Assembly: GCA_902614375.1 (NCBI GenBank) | Contig: CACMKZ010000003.1 | Span: 62,001 to 126,000 of the forward strand | Reading direction: 5' to 3' | DNA from: an uncultured Alphaproteobacteria bacterium | GTDB taxonomy: Bacteria > Pseudomonadota > Alphaproteobacteria > HIMB59 > GCA-002718135 | Length of the DNA stretch: 64,000 nt | Shown here: piece after piece, positions 35,061 through 44,336 of the stretch | Position numbering within the stretch: position 1 is the first letter of the stretch | Layout of the letters: each line of letters begins with the position of its first letter | The notes under the pieces: generated by a model | Told to the model about the DNA's origin: nothing | Database searches by the model: none | What the model saw: the letters and a program-made list of their open reading frames with translations, nothing else | Program-made: the position numbers and the translations under genes

Positions 35061-36047
35061 ATGAATAATAAAATTCCTAATTTTGTAAAAACTAATCAGT
35101 TTGGTTTACTTATATTGGTAATTGTATTTATTTGTATTTTCTCCTTTTCAACTGATGGATTTACTTCAAGATTCAACATTTATGCACTCTCAAGAGTAGT
35201 TGCTCTGGATATAATGATTGGTTTAGCAATGATGGTAGTTATACTTACTGGAGGTTTAAATCTATCTCTAGGTGCTTTAGGTGTTTCTGCAGCAATGTTT
35301 GGTGGTTGGTGTATGGAAAGTATGGGAATTCCTATTTCTATTACAATCATTTTAGTTTTAGCTTTTGGATCATTTCTAGGTTGGATTAATGGATTTGTAA
35401 CTGTTAGAACAGGTGTTCATAGTTTCATTGTTACACTGGCAACGATGAGTATTTATTTTGGCTTCATGACCTTGCTTACTGAAGCAGAAGCTTTTAGAAA
35501 ATTACCAGAGGCTTTTACTGATTTTGGAAGTTTAAAACTTTTCAATAAATATATTTCACCATTGCTAATTATTAGTGTGCTAACTTGTTTTGTACTTTAC
35601 TACATTTTTAAATACACTGATATTGGACGAAAGCTTATCGCAGCTGGAGCTAATCCTGATGCTGCAGAATTATCAGGTATTTCTGTAGATAGAATGTTTA
35701 TTTATTGTCATATGCTGTCAGGCTTTTTAGCAGCACTAGCTGGCATAATGTTAACAGCAAGAATTGGTGCTGCAATTCCGTCTATGGCTGGTCATCTTGG
35801 ATTTGATTGGTTATTACCTGCTTTTTTAGCTCCAGTATTGGGTGGAACACTTCTTTCTGGAGGTAAGGTTACAGTTTTTGGAACAATGCTAGGAGCAATT
35901 CTTGTTACATTAATAAATAATGGATTATACTTAATTGATGTAGGTGAATTCTGGGTAAGATTTTTTCTTGGTATCATATTATTAGGAGCTGTTCTTCTAG
36001 ATAGAGCTAGGGAATATTTTACTGTTAAAAATTCAATTGTTTCATGA
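35061..36047 (+). CDS. Sugar ABC transporter permease (CUT2, RbsC-like), first
   Basis: 328 residues with eight to ten membrane segments. The RbsC pattern is present: VILTGGLNLSLGALGVSAAM, a GxxxGxxNGxVTVRTGVHSFIVTLATM region, GANPDAAELSGI as the cytoplasmic coupling loop, and a PAFLAPVLGGTLLSGGKVT block. It overlaps the second permease gene by four bases. CUT2 importers usually have one permease type used as a homodimer; here two different permeases suggest a heterodimer. Confidence 0.9.
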   Translation: MNNKIPNFVKTNQFGLLILVIVFICIFSFSTDGFTSRFNIYALSRVVALDIMIGLAMMVVILTGGLNLSLGALGVSAAMFGGWCMESMGIPISITIILVLAFGSFLGWINGFVTVRTGVHSFIVTLATMSIYFGFMTLLTEAEAFRKLPEAFTDFGSLKLFNKYISPLLIISVLTCFVLYYIFKYTDIGRKLIAAGANPDAAELSGISVDRMFIYCHMLSGFLAALAGIMLTARIGAAIPSMAGHLGFDWLLPAFLAPVLGGTLLSGGKVTVFGTMLGAILVTLINNGLYLIDVGEFWVRFFLGIILLGAVLLDRAREYFTVKNSIVS

Positions 36048-37012
36048 GCGCGCTTTTAAAAAAAGATTGGTTTGGACTTGGCTTAGTTTTAATTTTTGGT
36101 TCAATTTTAATTTCATTGTTTAAGCCTGCATTTATTTCCCCATTCAATTTATATGTTTTAATGCTGAGTGTTAGTTTGATGCTCGTTGTGGCAATGTCAC
36201 AAATGATTATCATTGCAATTGGTCAAATGAACTTATCTGTCGGAGCAATTGGTGGCTTAGTTGCGATTTCATTTACTGGCTTAATGGAAGTTTATAGCAT
36301 GTCTATTTTTCCTGCTGTTCTGATTGGATTATTAATTGGTCTTGCTTGTGGTTTTATAAACGGATACATAACTGTTAAAACTGGCATATCAGCTTTTATT
36401 ATTACCCTTGCTACACTTTACATTTTTAAAGGAATGAATTTAGGAATAACAGAGGCTCAACCTTTTTATGAAATTCCTGAGGCTGTTAAATTTTTTGGAA
36501 ATGCAAAAATCTTTGGCCCTATACCTTACTTAGTTATTATACCAATTATTATAACTGTGCTGATGTGGATTTTAATGAATAGAACATCACTTGGAAGGTA
36601 TATGCTGGCATACGGGAATAATGTACAATCATCAGAACTAATAGGAATATCTTCAACAAAAATAGTTATTTATGCTCATGTTATATCAGGCCTTTTAGCT
36701 GCTATCGGTGGAATGTTAGTGGTTTGTAGATTACAACTTGGGACACCCAATATAGGTGATTCTTGGCTATTACCTTCATTTGCTGCTCCGGTAATTGGAG
36801 GCGCTATACTTGCTGGTGGAAAAGTAGATGTTATTGCTACTGCTTTTGGTGTGATATTAGTTTCTATAATTTCTCAAGCTTTAGTAATTTTTAAAATTGA
36901 TCCTTTTTTTGTTCAAATATTTTTAGGATTTATGATTTTATTAGCGGTATTTATAAATAGATACAGAGAATATAGAGAAGAGAGAAGAACAAAGGTTTTT
37001 TCAGATGAGTGA
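36044..37012 (+). CDS. Sugar ABC transporter permease (CUT2, RbsC-like), second
   Basis: 322 residues, RbsC family: IAIGQMNLSVGAIGGLVAI, NGYITVKTGISAFIITLATLY, the coupling loop YGNNVQSSELIGI, and PSFAAPVIGGAILAGGKVD. It is a paralogue of the preceding permease with clearly divergent sequence. Its start overlaps the previous stop (ATGA) and its end overlaps the ATPase start by eight bases, so all three are co-translated. Confidence 0.9.
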   Translation: MSALLKKDWFGLGLVLIFGSILISLFKPAFISPFNLYVLMLSVSLMLVVAMSQMIIIAIGQMNLSVGAIGGLVAISFTGLMEVYSMSIFPAVLIGLLIGLACGFINGYITVKTGISAFIITLATLYIFKGMNLGITEAQPFYEIPEAVKFFGNAKIFGPIPYLVIIPIIITVLMWILMNRTSLGRYMLAYGNNVQSSELIGISSTKIVIYAHVISGLLAAIGGMLVVCRLQLGTPNIGDSWLLPSFAAPVIGGAILAGGKVDVIATAFGVILVSIISQALVIFKIDPFFVQIFLGFMILLAVFINRYREYREERRTKVFSDE

Positions 37013-38513
37013 TTATATTTTAGAACTCAACAACATTACAAAAAATTTTCCTGGTGTTAAAGCTCTTGATAATGCAAACTTCAGACTCAAAAAAAAATCA
37101 ATCCATGCACTTCTTGGTGAAAATGGAGCAGGAAAATCTACATTAATTAAAATAATTACAGGAGTATATAACCAAAATGAAGGTAAGCTATTTTTAAATA
37201 ATCAAGAGAAGTCTTTTTCTTCACCTAATGAAGCAATGAATGCTGGAATTTCAGTTGTGCACCAAGAAAGAAATTTAATTAGGAGGTTTTCAGTTGGTGA
37301 AAATTTAATGTTAACCAACCTTCCTAAAAATAATTTAGGTTTAATTGATTATAATACTGTTGCCAAAGAATCAAAAAAATGGCTCGATATTATGGAGCTG
37401 GATATAGATCCAAATACAATAGTATCAGATTTAACAGTTGCAAAAATGCAACTTTGTGAAATAGCTAAAGCCTTATCCTTAGAATCAAAAATACTATTAT
37501 TAGATGAGCCAACTTCATCATTATCCCCACAAGATACAAAAAATTTATTTGCATTACTTAAACGATTAGTTGCTGAACAAGATGTAAGTATAGTATTTGT
37601 TAGTCACAAATTAGAGGAAGTATTTGAAATTTGTGATGAAGTTACTGTTTTGAGAGATGGTAAAAATGCTTGTGAGTCTGAACAAATTACTAATCTTAAT
37701 AGACAGAAACTTGTTAAATTAATGATTGGTAGAGATGAACAAATAATTAAATCTAAGAAAAATATTGATTTTACAGATGAAAGTTTACTAGATCTACAAT
37801 CAATAAACACTGACCTTGGTCATAAAAATATTAATTTAAATTTAAAAAAAGGAGAAATACTTGGATTATACGGTTTAGTTGGCGCAGGAAGAACAGAATT
37901 AATAAAATGTGTACTTGGGTTAGATAAAATTAATTCTGGACAGATTTTACTCAACAATAAAGAAATTAAAATTAAGTCTCCAAAAGATGCACTAGAAAAA
38001 TATAAAATTGGATACATAAGTGAAGATAGAAAAAAAGAGGGATTAATTCTAATGCATGATGTTTTATCCAATGCCGGAATAACAGTCTGGTCAAATTTGA
38101 AAAAAATATTATCCTTTTTAAATGACAGTATTGTTTACAATAAAGTAGATCCTTATGTGAAACAACTTGAAGTAAAAACACCTTCATACCAACAAATCGT
38201 TTCTAACTTATCTGGAGGTAATCAGCAAAAAATTAGTGTAGCTAAATGGCTAGCTTCTGGAACTGATATATTATTTATTGATGAACCCACAGTTGGTATA
38301 GATATAAAAACAAAATCTTACCTTCATGAATTAATTATTGAACTATCTTTAAAAGGCACATCAATAATTTTAATTACCAGTGATATGCCTGAAATGATTA
38401 GCTTAGCAGATAGAATTATAACAATGAAAGATTTTAAGGTAGTCGGTGAAACTATCAATAATCATAACTATGAAGAAATGAGTTCATCAATTATGGGAAA
38501 TATTCATGAATAA
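37005..38513 (+). CDS. Sugar ABC transporter ATPase, double-domain (CUT2, RbsA-like)
   Basis: 502 residues containing two ABC domains. The N-terminal one has Walker A GENGAGKST (about 37-45), a degenerate signature (SDLTVAKMQL) and Walker B ILLLDEPTSSLS. The C-terminal one has a Walker A-like GLVGAGRTE, signature LSGGNQQKISVAKWL and ILFIDEPTVGID. One-functional-site architecture is normal for RbsA/MglA. It powers the permeases just upstream and overlaps the fucose dehydrogenase gene by eight bases, which ties this importer to L-fucose metabolism. Confidence 0.92.
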   Translation: MSDYILELNNITKNFPGVKALDNANFRLKKKSIHALLGENGAGKSTLIKIITGVYNQNEGKLFLNNQEKSFSSPNEAMNAGISVVHQERNLIRRFSVGENLMLTNLPKNNLGLIDYNTVAKESKKWLDIMELDIDPNTIVSDLTVAKMQLCEIAKALSLESKILLLDEPTSSLSPQDTKNLFALLKRLVAEQDVSIVFVSHKLEEVFEICDEVTVLRDGKNACESEQITNLNRQKLVKLMIGRDEQIIKSKKNIDFTDESLLDLQSINTDLGHKNINLNLKKGEILGLYGLVGAGRTELIKCVLGLDKINSGQILLNNKEIKIKSPKDALEKYKIGYISEDRKKEGLILMHDVLSNAGITVWSNLKKILSFLNDSIVYNKVDPYVKQLEVKTPSYQQIVSNLSGGNQQKISVAKWLASGTDILFIDEPTVGIDIKTKSYLHELIIELSLKGTSIILITSDMPEMISLADRIITMKDFKVVGETINNHNYEEMSSSIMGNIHE

Positions 38514-39507
38514 AAGACAGCTTGGAAAAACTGATATAAACTTAACAGCTATTGGTTTTGGTGGAGCGCCCTTAGGCAATTTATTTGAAAATCTTGATGA
38601 ACGAAATTGCTACGACATACTTGAAAAAAGCTATGAAAAAGGAATCAATATTTATGATACATCACCTTTATATGGTTATGGATTAAGTGAACATAGATTA
38701 GGAAATTTTTTAAAAACTGTAGATGAGGATAGTTATTTTTTATCAACAAAAGTTGGAAGATATCTAACACCAGCAAAAAAAGATAATATAGATAGAGGGA
38801 GATTTGCAGGAAGTTTAAATTTTTCTCCTAATCTCGATTACTCTTATGACGGTGTGATGAGAGCATTTGAGCAATCATTACTAAGATTAGCTGTTTCAAA
38901 AGTAGATATTTGCTTAATTCATGATGTAGATCGATTTAATTTTGGTGACGAGGTTGATCATTATTTTAAATTAGCAATGGATGGCGCGTATAAAGCCGTA
39001 CAAAAACTAAAAGAAGAAAAAGTTATCAAGGCTATTGGAGTAGGAGTAAATGACTCTGATATATGTGCACGATTTGCAAATGCAGGCGATTTTGATTGTA
39101 TGGTTCTAGCAGGCAGATATTCATTATTGGATCAAAATGCTCTCAATGATTTTTTCCCTATTGCTGAAAAAAATAATATAGGAATTATTCTTGCAGGAAT
39201 TTTTAATTCAGGAATTTTAGCTAAAGGTGTAGGTGAAAATATTACTTATTTTTATGATAAAATTCCAGAAGAAGTTAAACAACGATACTTAAAAATTGCA
39301 AATATTTGTAAAAAATATGATGTGCCTGTCCCTGCAGCAGCAATACAATTTTGCTATACAAATAAACTTGTTACTTCCATGATATTAGGTATGGATAGGC
39401 TTGATCAAGTGGAGCAAAACTTAGGATTTTTAAATTTTCCTATACCTGAAGATTTGTGGAAAGATTTACTTAATGAAAAACTAATTGATGAAAGATGTCC
39501 AATATGA
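38506..39507 (+). CDS. Aldo/keto reductase, probable L-fucose dehydrogenase (D-threo-aldose 1-dehydrogenase type)
   Basis: 333 residues. The aldo/keto tetrad is visible as DTSPLYGYGLSEHRLG (Asp about 51, Tyr about 56), STKVGR (Lys about 85) and IHDVDRF (His about 145). The AGRYSLLDQNAL and GGAPLGNL blocks are characteristic of the L-fucose/D-threo-aldose dehydrogenase branch. It would oxidise L-fucose at C1 to L-fucono-lactone with NAD(P). Neighbouring genes encode the lactonase and the fuconate dehydratase, the next two steps. Galactose or arabinose could be side substrates. Confidence 0.86.
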   Translation: MNKRQLGKTDINLTAIGFGGAPLGNLFENLDERNCYDILEKSYEKGINIYDTSPLYGYGLSEHRLGNFLKTVDEDSYFLSTKVGRYLTPAKKDNIDRGRFAGSLNFSPNLDYSYDGVMRAFEQSLLRLAVSKVDICLIHDVDRFNFGDEVDHYFKLAMDGAYKAVQKLKEEKVIKAIGVGVNDSDICARFANAGDFDCMVLAGRYSLLDQNALNDFFPIAEKNNIGIILAGIFNSGILAKGVGENITYFYDKIPEEVKQRYLKIANICKKYDVPVPAAAIQFCYTNKLVTSMILGMDRLDQVEQNLGFLNFPIPEDLWKDLLNEKLIDERCPI

Positions 39508-40790
39508 AAATAATTGATATTAAAACTCAGGATATTCGTTTTCCAACATCAAAAGATAATTTGGGAACTGATGCTGTACATGTTGATTGTGATTATTCTG
39601 CAACCTATGTCACAATATTTACTGATCAAAAAGATCTAACCGGTATTGGATTAACCTTTACTATTGGAAAAGGTAATGATCTTTGTTGTACTGTTATAGA
39701 ATACTTTAAAGAATTTATTATTGGAAAAAATATTGAGGAAATAGAAAGGGATATTGCATCCATATGGGAAAAAATTACAAACCACAGTCAATTAAGATGG
39801 GTAGGGCCACAAAAAGGTGTAACACATCTTGCAGCTGCAGCTTTTTTTAATGCAATATGGGATTTAATTTCTAAATTTCATAAAAAACCTCTTTGGAGAT
39901 ACATAATAGAATTAGAAACAACAGATTTATTAAATAAACTCTCTTTTTCTTATATCGACGATGTAATTACTAAAGATGAAGCGGCTAAAATAATTGATCA
40001 AAAAAAATTAAGTTTGCCTTCAAACTTAGACGATTTAAATTCCACTATTTTTCCAGCATACACAACTGCAGCTGGTTGGTTGGGGTATTCAGATGAAAAA
40101 ATGAAAAGACTAGTTGAAGAAAATTTAAGTAAGGGTTGGACTCATTTTAAAATGAAAGTTGGTCAAGATATAGAAAGAGATATCCATCGCTGTAAATTAG
40201 TAAGAGAATTAATAGGTGATAATAATAAATTGATGGTAGATTCAAATCAAATCTGGAGTGTAAATGAAACTATAGAAAATATTGGAAAACTAAAACAGTT
40301 CGATATTTTATTCTATGAAGAACCAACCAACCCTGATGATGTTTTAGGTTTTAAAAAAATTAAAGATGCACATCCTGACATTAATCTTGCAACAGGAGAA
40401 ATGATACAAAATAAAGTTATGTTTAAACAATTTATAGAACACAAATCTTTAGATTATTGCCAAATTGATAGTTGTAGAATTGCAAGTATAAATGAAATTT
40501 TACCAGTTCTTTTAATAGCTAGTAAGTTTAATACCCCCGTTATTCCTCACGCAGGTGGCGTTGGTTTATGTGAATATGTTCAACATTTAAATCTAATCAA
40601 CAAGTTTATAATTTCTAATCATGAATTATTATTAAGTGAATATGCAGAAAGCTGCTCTGAACATTTTGAAAATCCAGCAATAATTAAAGATGGTGGATAT
40701 GTTACTCCTACAAATCCAGGATATTCTGTAAAAATTAAAGATAGTTCTCTTAATGAATTTGATTATAATAATGGTACTTATTGGAAATAA
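39504..40790 (+). CDS. L-fuconate dehydratase (enolase superfamily)
   Basis: 428 residues from the ATG at 39504 (ATGA overlap); an ATG three codons earlier is possible but the family begins at MKIIDIKTQDIRFPTS. It resembles the characterised Xanthomonas L-fuconate dehydratase along its length: QLRWVGPQKGV, YPAYTT-like FPAYTTAAGWLGYSDEK, K216-x-K218 as general base, metal ligands D246, E272/E273 and E299, and H349 in PHAGGVGLCEYVQH as the second catalytic residue. It dehydrates L-fuconate to 2-keto-3-deoxy-L-fuconate in the cytoplasm. All catalytic positions that I can place are intact, so this is the strongest marker for L-fucose use. Confidence 0.94.
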   Translation: MKIIDIKTQDIRFPTSKDNLGTDAVHVDCDYSATYVTIFTDQKDLTGIGLTFTIGKGNDLCCTVIEYFKEFIIGKNIEEIERDIASIWEKITNHSQLRWVGPQKGVTHLAAAAFFNAIWDLISKFHKKPLWRYIIELETTDLLNKLSFSYIDDVITKDEAAKIIDQKKLSLPSNLDDLNSTIFPAYTTAAGWLGYSDEKMKRLVEENLSKGWTHFKMKVGQDIERDIHRCKLVRELIGDNNKLMVDSNQIWSVNETIENIGKLKQFDILFYEEPTNPDDVLGFKKIKDAHPDINLATGEMIQNKVMFKQFIEHKSLDYCQIDSCRIASINEILPVLLIASKFNTPVIPHAGGVGLCEYVQHLNLINKFIISNHELLLSEYAESCSEHFENPAIIKDGGYVTPTNPGYSVKIKDSSLNEFDYNNGTYWK

Positions 40791-41615
40791 ATGTACGTAG
40801 ATAGTCATCAACATTTTTGGAAACTTTCAAGAGGAGATTACTCTTGGATGACCCCAGATATGAAAGTCTTATATAAAGATTTTTTTCCAGAAGATCTTGA
40901 GCCACTTATAAAACAAAAAAATATAACTAAAACAGTAATTGTCCAAGCTGCTGACACGGTTGCTGAAACAGAATTTACATTAAGTTTAGCATCAAAATAT
41001 GAATTTATTGCAGGCGTGGTGGGTTGGGTTGATCTAGATAGTAACAATGCTAAAGATGATATTGATAAACTTTGTGAGAGTAAATTTTTAAAAGGTTTTA
41101 GACCTATGATACACGATATTCAAGATGATGCTTGGATGTTAAATGATCACTTAAAAGAAAATATAAAATATTTAAATACAAAAAATTTAACTTTTGACGC
41201 TTTAGTTCGACCAAATCATCTTCAACATCTTATACAATTTGTTAAAAAATATGATTTCCTTCCTATAGTTATTGATCATATTGCTAAGCCCGTAATTACT
41301 AAATCTGAAATTGACCAATGGAAAAAAGATATGACTGAACTATCAAATGCAAGTAATGTTTATTGTAAATTCTCTGGAATTCTCACTGAAGTTGGTCCAG
41401 ATTATACAAAAGAACAGCTTGATCCTTATATTGATTTTATTCTTAACACTTTTGGATCTGATAAATTAATGTGGGGAAGTGATTGGCCTGTTTTAACAAT
41501 GGCAGATAATTATTCAAATTGGTTTGATTTAGCAATGAATTATTGCAATTCTTTTTCTGAAGACGAAAAAAATAAAATATTTTCTCGAAATGCAACTCAA
41601 TTTTATAGTCTTTAA
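40791..41615 (+). CDS. L-fuconolactonase (amidohydrolase 2 family)
   Basis: 274 residues of the COG3618 amidohydrolase group. Metal-binding motif VDSHQHFW at residues 3-10; other conserved blocks are IVQAADTVAETEF, GVVGWVDL, GFRPMIHDI, VIDHIAKP and LMWGSDWPV. It hydrolyses L-fucono-1,5- or 1,4-lactone to L-fuconate, between the dehydrogenase and dehydratase encoded directly upstream. It starts immediately after the dehydratase stop. Other sugar lactones are possible, but gene order supports fuconolactone. Confidence 0.88.
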   Translation: MYVDSHQHFWKLSRGDYSWMTPDMKVLYKDFFPEDLEPLIKQKNITKTVIVQAADTVAETEFTLSLASKYEFIAGVVGWVDLDSNNAKDDIDKLCESKFLKGFRPMIHDIQDDAWMLNDHLKENIKYLNTKNLTFDALVRPNHLQHLIQFVKKYDFLPIVIDHIAKPVITKSEIDQWKKDMTELSNASNVYCKFSGILTEVGPDYTKEQLDPYIDFILNTFGSDKLMWGSDWPVLTMADNYSNWFDLAMNYCNSFSEDEKNKIFSRNATQFYSL

Positions 41616-41646
41616 AAGATTATATAAATTTAAATTTAATTAAGCG

Positions 41647-43107
41647 ATGAAACAAAACTATTTTGAGCCAACTTGGTCATCAATAAAACAACATCAAACA
41701 CCAAATTGGTTTAAAAAAGCGAAGTTTGGTATTTATGCTCATTGGGGAATCTATTCTGTTCCAGCTGCTGGACCCAATGTGACGTGGTATCCTTATTGGA
41801 TGTATAGACCACCTAGTCCTCAGTTTGATTATCATTGTAAACATTATGGTCATCCATCTAAATTTGGATATAAAGATTTTATACCAATGTTTACTGCTGA
41901 AAAATTTAATGCAGAAGAGTGGGCAGATTTGTATTATCGATCTGGAGCAAAATTTGCTGGACCAGTAGCAGAGCATCATGATGGTTTTCCAATGTGGAAT
42001 TGTTCTGATACTGAATGGTGTGCATCCAAGATGGGGCCAAAAAGAGATATTGTTGGAGAACTTGCTAAAGCAATTAGAAACAAAGGGATGAAATATATGG
42101 TAGCAATGCATCATGCTGAAAACTGGTTTTTTTTCCCACACTGGAATAATGATTTTGATACATCAAAAAAGGAATATGAAAGTTTATATGGTGAACTTCA
42201 CAATTTAGATTTAATAGGAAATCAGGCTGTATATCCTGATCATTGGGGTAGAAAAAATGAACATCAAGACAAGCCTAGTAAAGCTTTTCATGATAGATGG
42301 TTAAATAGATTAAAAGAAGTAGTAGATAATTATAAACCAGACTATGTATGGTTTGATTTTGGAATTAGATTTATTCATGAAAAGTATAAAAAAGATTTTC
42401 TTTCATATTATTATAACAAAGAAACTGAGTGGGGTAATGAAGTAGTTGTATCTTATAAATGGCATGATCTTCCCCCCGGCTCTGGATTATTAGATCTTGA
42501 ACTAGGAAGAGAGTCAGAATTAACCCACTATGATTGGATTACTGATACCACAGTCCACGATGGAAGTGCTTGGGCTTATATGAAGAATTCAAAATATAAA
42601 ACTACGACAGATTTAGTTCACTACTTAATAGATAATGTTAGTAAAAATGGATACATGCTCTTAAATATTGGGCCAAAACCTGATGGAACAATTCCAGAAG
42701 AAGATAAAAATCTTTTAGAAGGTATTGGAAATTGGCTTGATGTAAATGGAGAAGCAATATTTGAAACAGAAACATGGGATCAATATGGAGAAGGCCCAAC
42801 TAAAATGAATGAAGCAGGACCTTTTTCAGATAATCGAGCAAAACTAATTTATACTGCTAAAGATTTTAGGTTCACTACAAAAGATAATTTTTTGTATGCA
42901 ACTGTATTAGGATGGCCTAGCAAAGATTTTACTATAAAAAGTATATATAAACTTTTTGATAATGAAATTGAAAGGGTAGAATTATTAGGAAGTACTGATA
43001 AAGTAGAATGGAAACATACCAGAGATGGACTCCATATAACAAGACCAGATAATAAACCATGTGAGCATGCATACAGTTTTAAAATAACAAGAAAGGAATA
43101 TTTATAA
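41647..43107 (+). CDS. Alpha-L-fucosidase, GH29, apparently cytoplasmic
   Basis: 486 residues. GH29 signatures are WFKKAKFGIYAHWGIYSVPA (residues 21-40), VAEHHDGFPMWNC (107-119) and the catalytic nucleophile D237 in YVWFDFGI; VSKNGYMLLNIGPKPDG follows near 330. A C-terminal beta domain ends the protein. There is no signal peptide: the N-terminus is MKQNYFEPTWSS, so the enzyme is predicted to be cytoplasmic, unlike most bacterial GH29 enzymes. It would release L-fucose from fucosides already imported by the ABC system upstream. It starts 31 bases after the lactonase gene. Confidence 0.94.
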   Translation: MKQNYFEPTWSSIKQHQTPNWFKKAKFGIYAHWGIYSVPAAGPNVTWYPYWMYRPPSPQFDYHCKHYGHPSKFGYKDFIPMFTAEKFNAEEWADLYYRSGAKFAGPVAEHHDGFPMWNCSDTEWCASKMGPKRDIVGELAKAIRNKGMKYMVAMHHAENWFFFPHWNNDFDTSKKEYESLYGELHNLDLIGNQAVYPDHWGRKNEHQDKPSKAFHDRWLNRLKEVVDNYKPDYVWFDFGIRFIHEKYKKDFLSYYYNKETEWGNEVVVSYKWHDLPPGSGLLDLELGRESELTHYDWITDTTVHDGSAWAYMKNSKYKTTTDLVHYLIDNVSKNGYMLLNIGPKPDGTIPEEDKNLLEGIGNWLDVNGEAIFETETWDQYGEGPTKMNEAGPFSDNRAKLIYTAKDFRFTTKDNFLYATVLGWPSKDFTIKSIYKLFDNEIERVELLGSTDKVEWKHTRDGLHITRPDNKPCEHAYSFKITRKEYL

Positions 43108-43431
43108 ATGATTAGATTAGGTATGACTCTTGGAATTAAAGAGGAAAAAATAGAAGAATATAAAAAACTTCATGCAAATGTTTGGCCTGAAGTCTTAGAA
43201 AATTTAACAGAACTTAATTTTAAGAATTATTCTATATATTTGCATAAAAATACTCTTTTTGGATATGTTGAATATCACGGAGACAATCTTGATAGAGATA
43301 ACAAGTTAATGGCTTCAAACCCTAAAGTTCAAGAGTGGTGGAGTGTTTGTGGACCATGTCAAATTCCAGACCCAAATAGAAAAAAAGGAGAATGGTGGTC
43401 TAGTATGGAAGAAGTTTTTCATCACGACTAA
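43108..43431 (+). CDS. L-rhamnose/L-fucose mutarotase (RhaM, DUF718 family)
   Basis: 107 residues, the full length of the family. Conserved blocks: HANVWPEVLENL, NYSIYLHKNTLFGYVEYHG, a P-x-x-x-x-WW segment (PKVQEWW) and a second EWWSSMEEVFHHD at the C-terminus; the His and Trp residues line the sugar pocket. It interconverts anomers of a 6-deoxy-hexose. In this operon it would supply the L-fucose anomer needed by the dehydrogenase. It starts directly after the fucosidase stop. Confidence 0.9.
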   Translation: MIRLGMTLGIKEEKIEEYKKLHANVWPEVLENLTELNFKNYSIYLHKNTLFGYVEYHGDNLDRDNKLMASNPKVQEWWSVCGPCQIPDPNRKKGEWWSSMEEVFHHD

Positions 43432-43439
43432 AGTTAATT

Positions 43440-44336
43440 ATGAAAATCAAAATTTGTTCAGTTGGTGAATGTATGATTGAAATTGCCAATACTAAGAATA
43501 ATATTTTTCAACAATCATTTGCAGGTGATACGCTAAATTTTTGTAACTATATTGATAAAAAATATTTTGATGTCTCTTTTTTTACAGCCATTGGTAAAAC
43601 TAGTGTAAACAGATCAGTTTTGGAATTCATAAATTCTAAAAAAATTTCAACAAAATTAATTAAGCAAGTTAATAGTCATGAAATTGGTTTATATTTAATT
43701 AAGAATAGAAATAACGGAGAAAAACAATTTTTTTATTGGAGAGATAATAGTGCAGCAAAATATTACTTTAATAAGATAGATTTTGTTTCATTATTTAAAA
43801 ATTTGAAGAATTTTGATTATATCTATTTTTCTGGAATTACACTTTCAATTATTGATCCATCTAAAATAAGTAATTTTGTTAATTTGTTAAAATTATTAAA
43901 TAATAAAAAAGTAAAAATTATCTTTGATTTTAATATTAGAATTAATCGATGGACTAAAAAAAATTTAAACAATTTTTTGCATTCTATTTTAAATTTTGTT
44001 GATATTTGTTTTGTGTCAGGTGAAGATCTACAATTTTGGAAAAATGATAATAGTTTAAGTAATTTTGAAAAATTAATAAATAAATACAAAATAGATCATG
44101 GTATATTTAGAAAAAATGCTAAATTAACTTACTCAATTCAAAATAAAAAAAAATATACAATAAGAAATAAATTTATTAGAAAAGTAATTGATACTTCAGG
44201 AGCTGGAGATGGATTTAATGCTGCCTACGTATCAAATTTTATTATTCATAACGATCCAGCTTTAGCTCTGAAAGAAGCCAGTCTTCTGGGCTCGAAGATA
44301 ATCATGCAAAAAGGAGCAATAGTTGATGTTAAATAG
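43440..44336 (+). CDS. kdgK: PfkB-family kinase, probable 2-keto-3-deoxygluconate kinase
   Basis: 298 residues. KdgK features: start VGECMIEIAN (GE-M-E pattern), SFAGDTLNFCNYI, YWRDNSAAKYYF (KDG contact region near 100-112), FDFNIRINRW, and the catalytic loop DTSGAGDGFNAAYVSNFI with the base in GAGD. It phosphorylates KDG at O6 to KDPG. 2-keto-3-deoxy-L-fuconate from the same operon has no O6 hydroxyl, so either it serves the UxuA-derived KDG, or it acts on another position. It overlaps the aldolase gene by 11 bases. Confidence 0.85.
   Translation: MKIKICSVGECMIEIANTKNNIFQQSFAGDTLNFCNYIDKKYFDVSFFTAIGKTSVNRSVLEFINSKKISTKLIKQVNSHEIGLYLIKNRNNGEKQFFYWRDNSAAKYYFNKIDFVSLFKNLKNFDYIYFSGITLSIIDPSKISNFVNLLKLLNNKKVKIIFDFNIRINRWTKKNLNNFLHSILNFVDICFVSGEDLQFWKNDNSLSNFEKLINKYKIDHGIFRKNAKLTYSIQNKKKYTIRNKFIRKVIDTSGAGDGFNAAYVSNFIIHNDPALALKEASLLGSKIIMQKGAIVDVK

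Noticed and set aside
41680..42141. Minus-strand frame of 153 codons opposite the fucosidase gene
   Set aside because: Shadow of the GH29 catalytic domain; composition rich in Ile, Ser, Trp and His is typical of an antisense reading.
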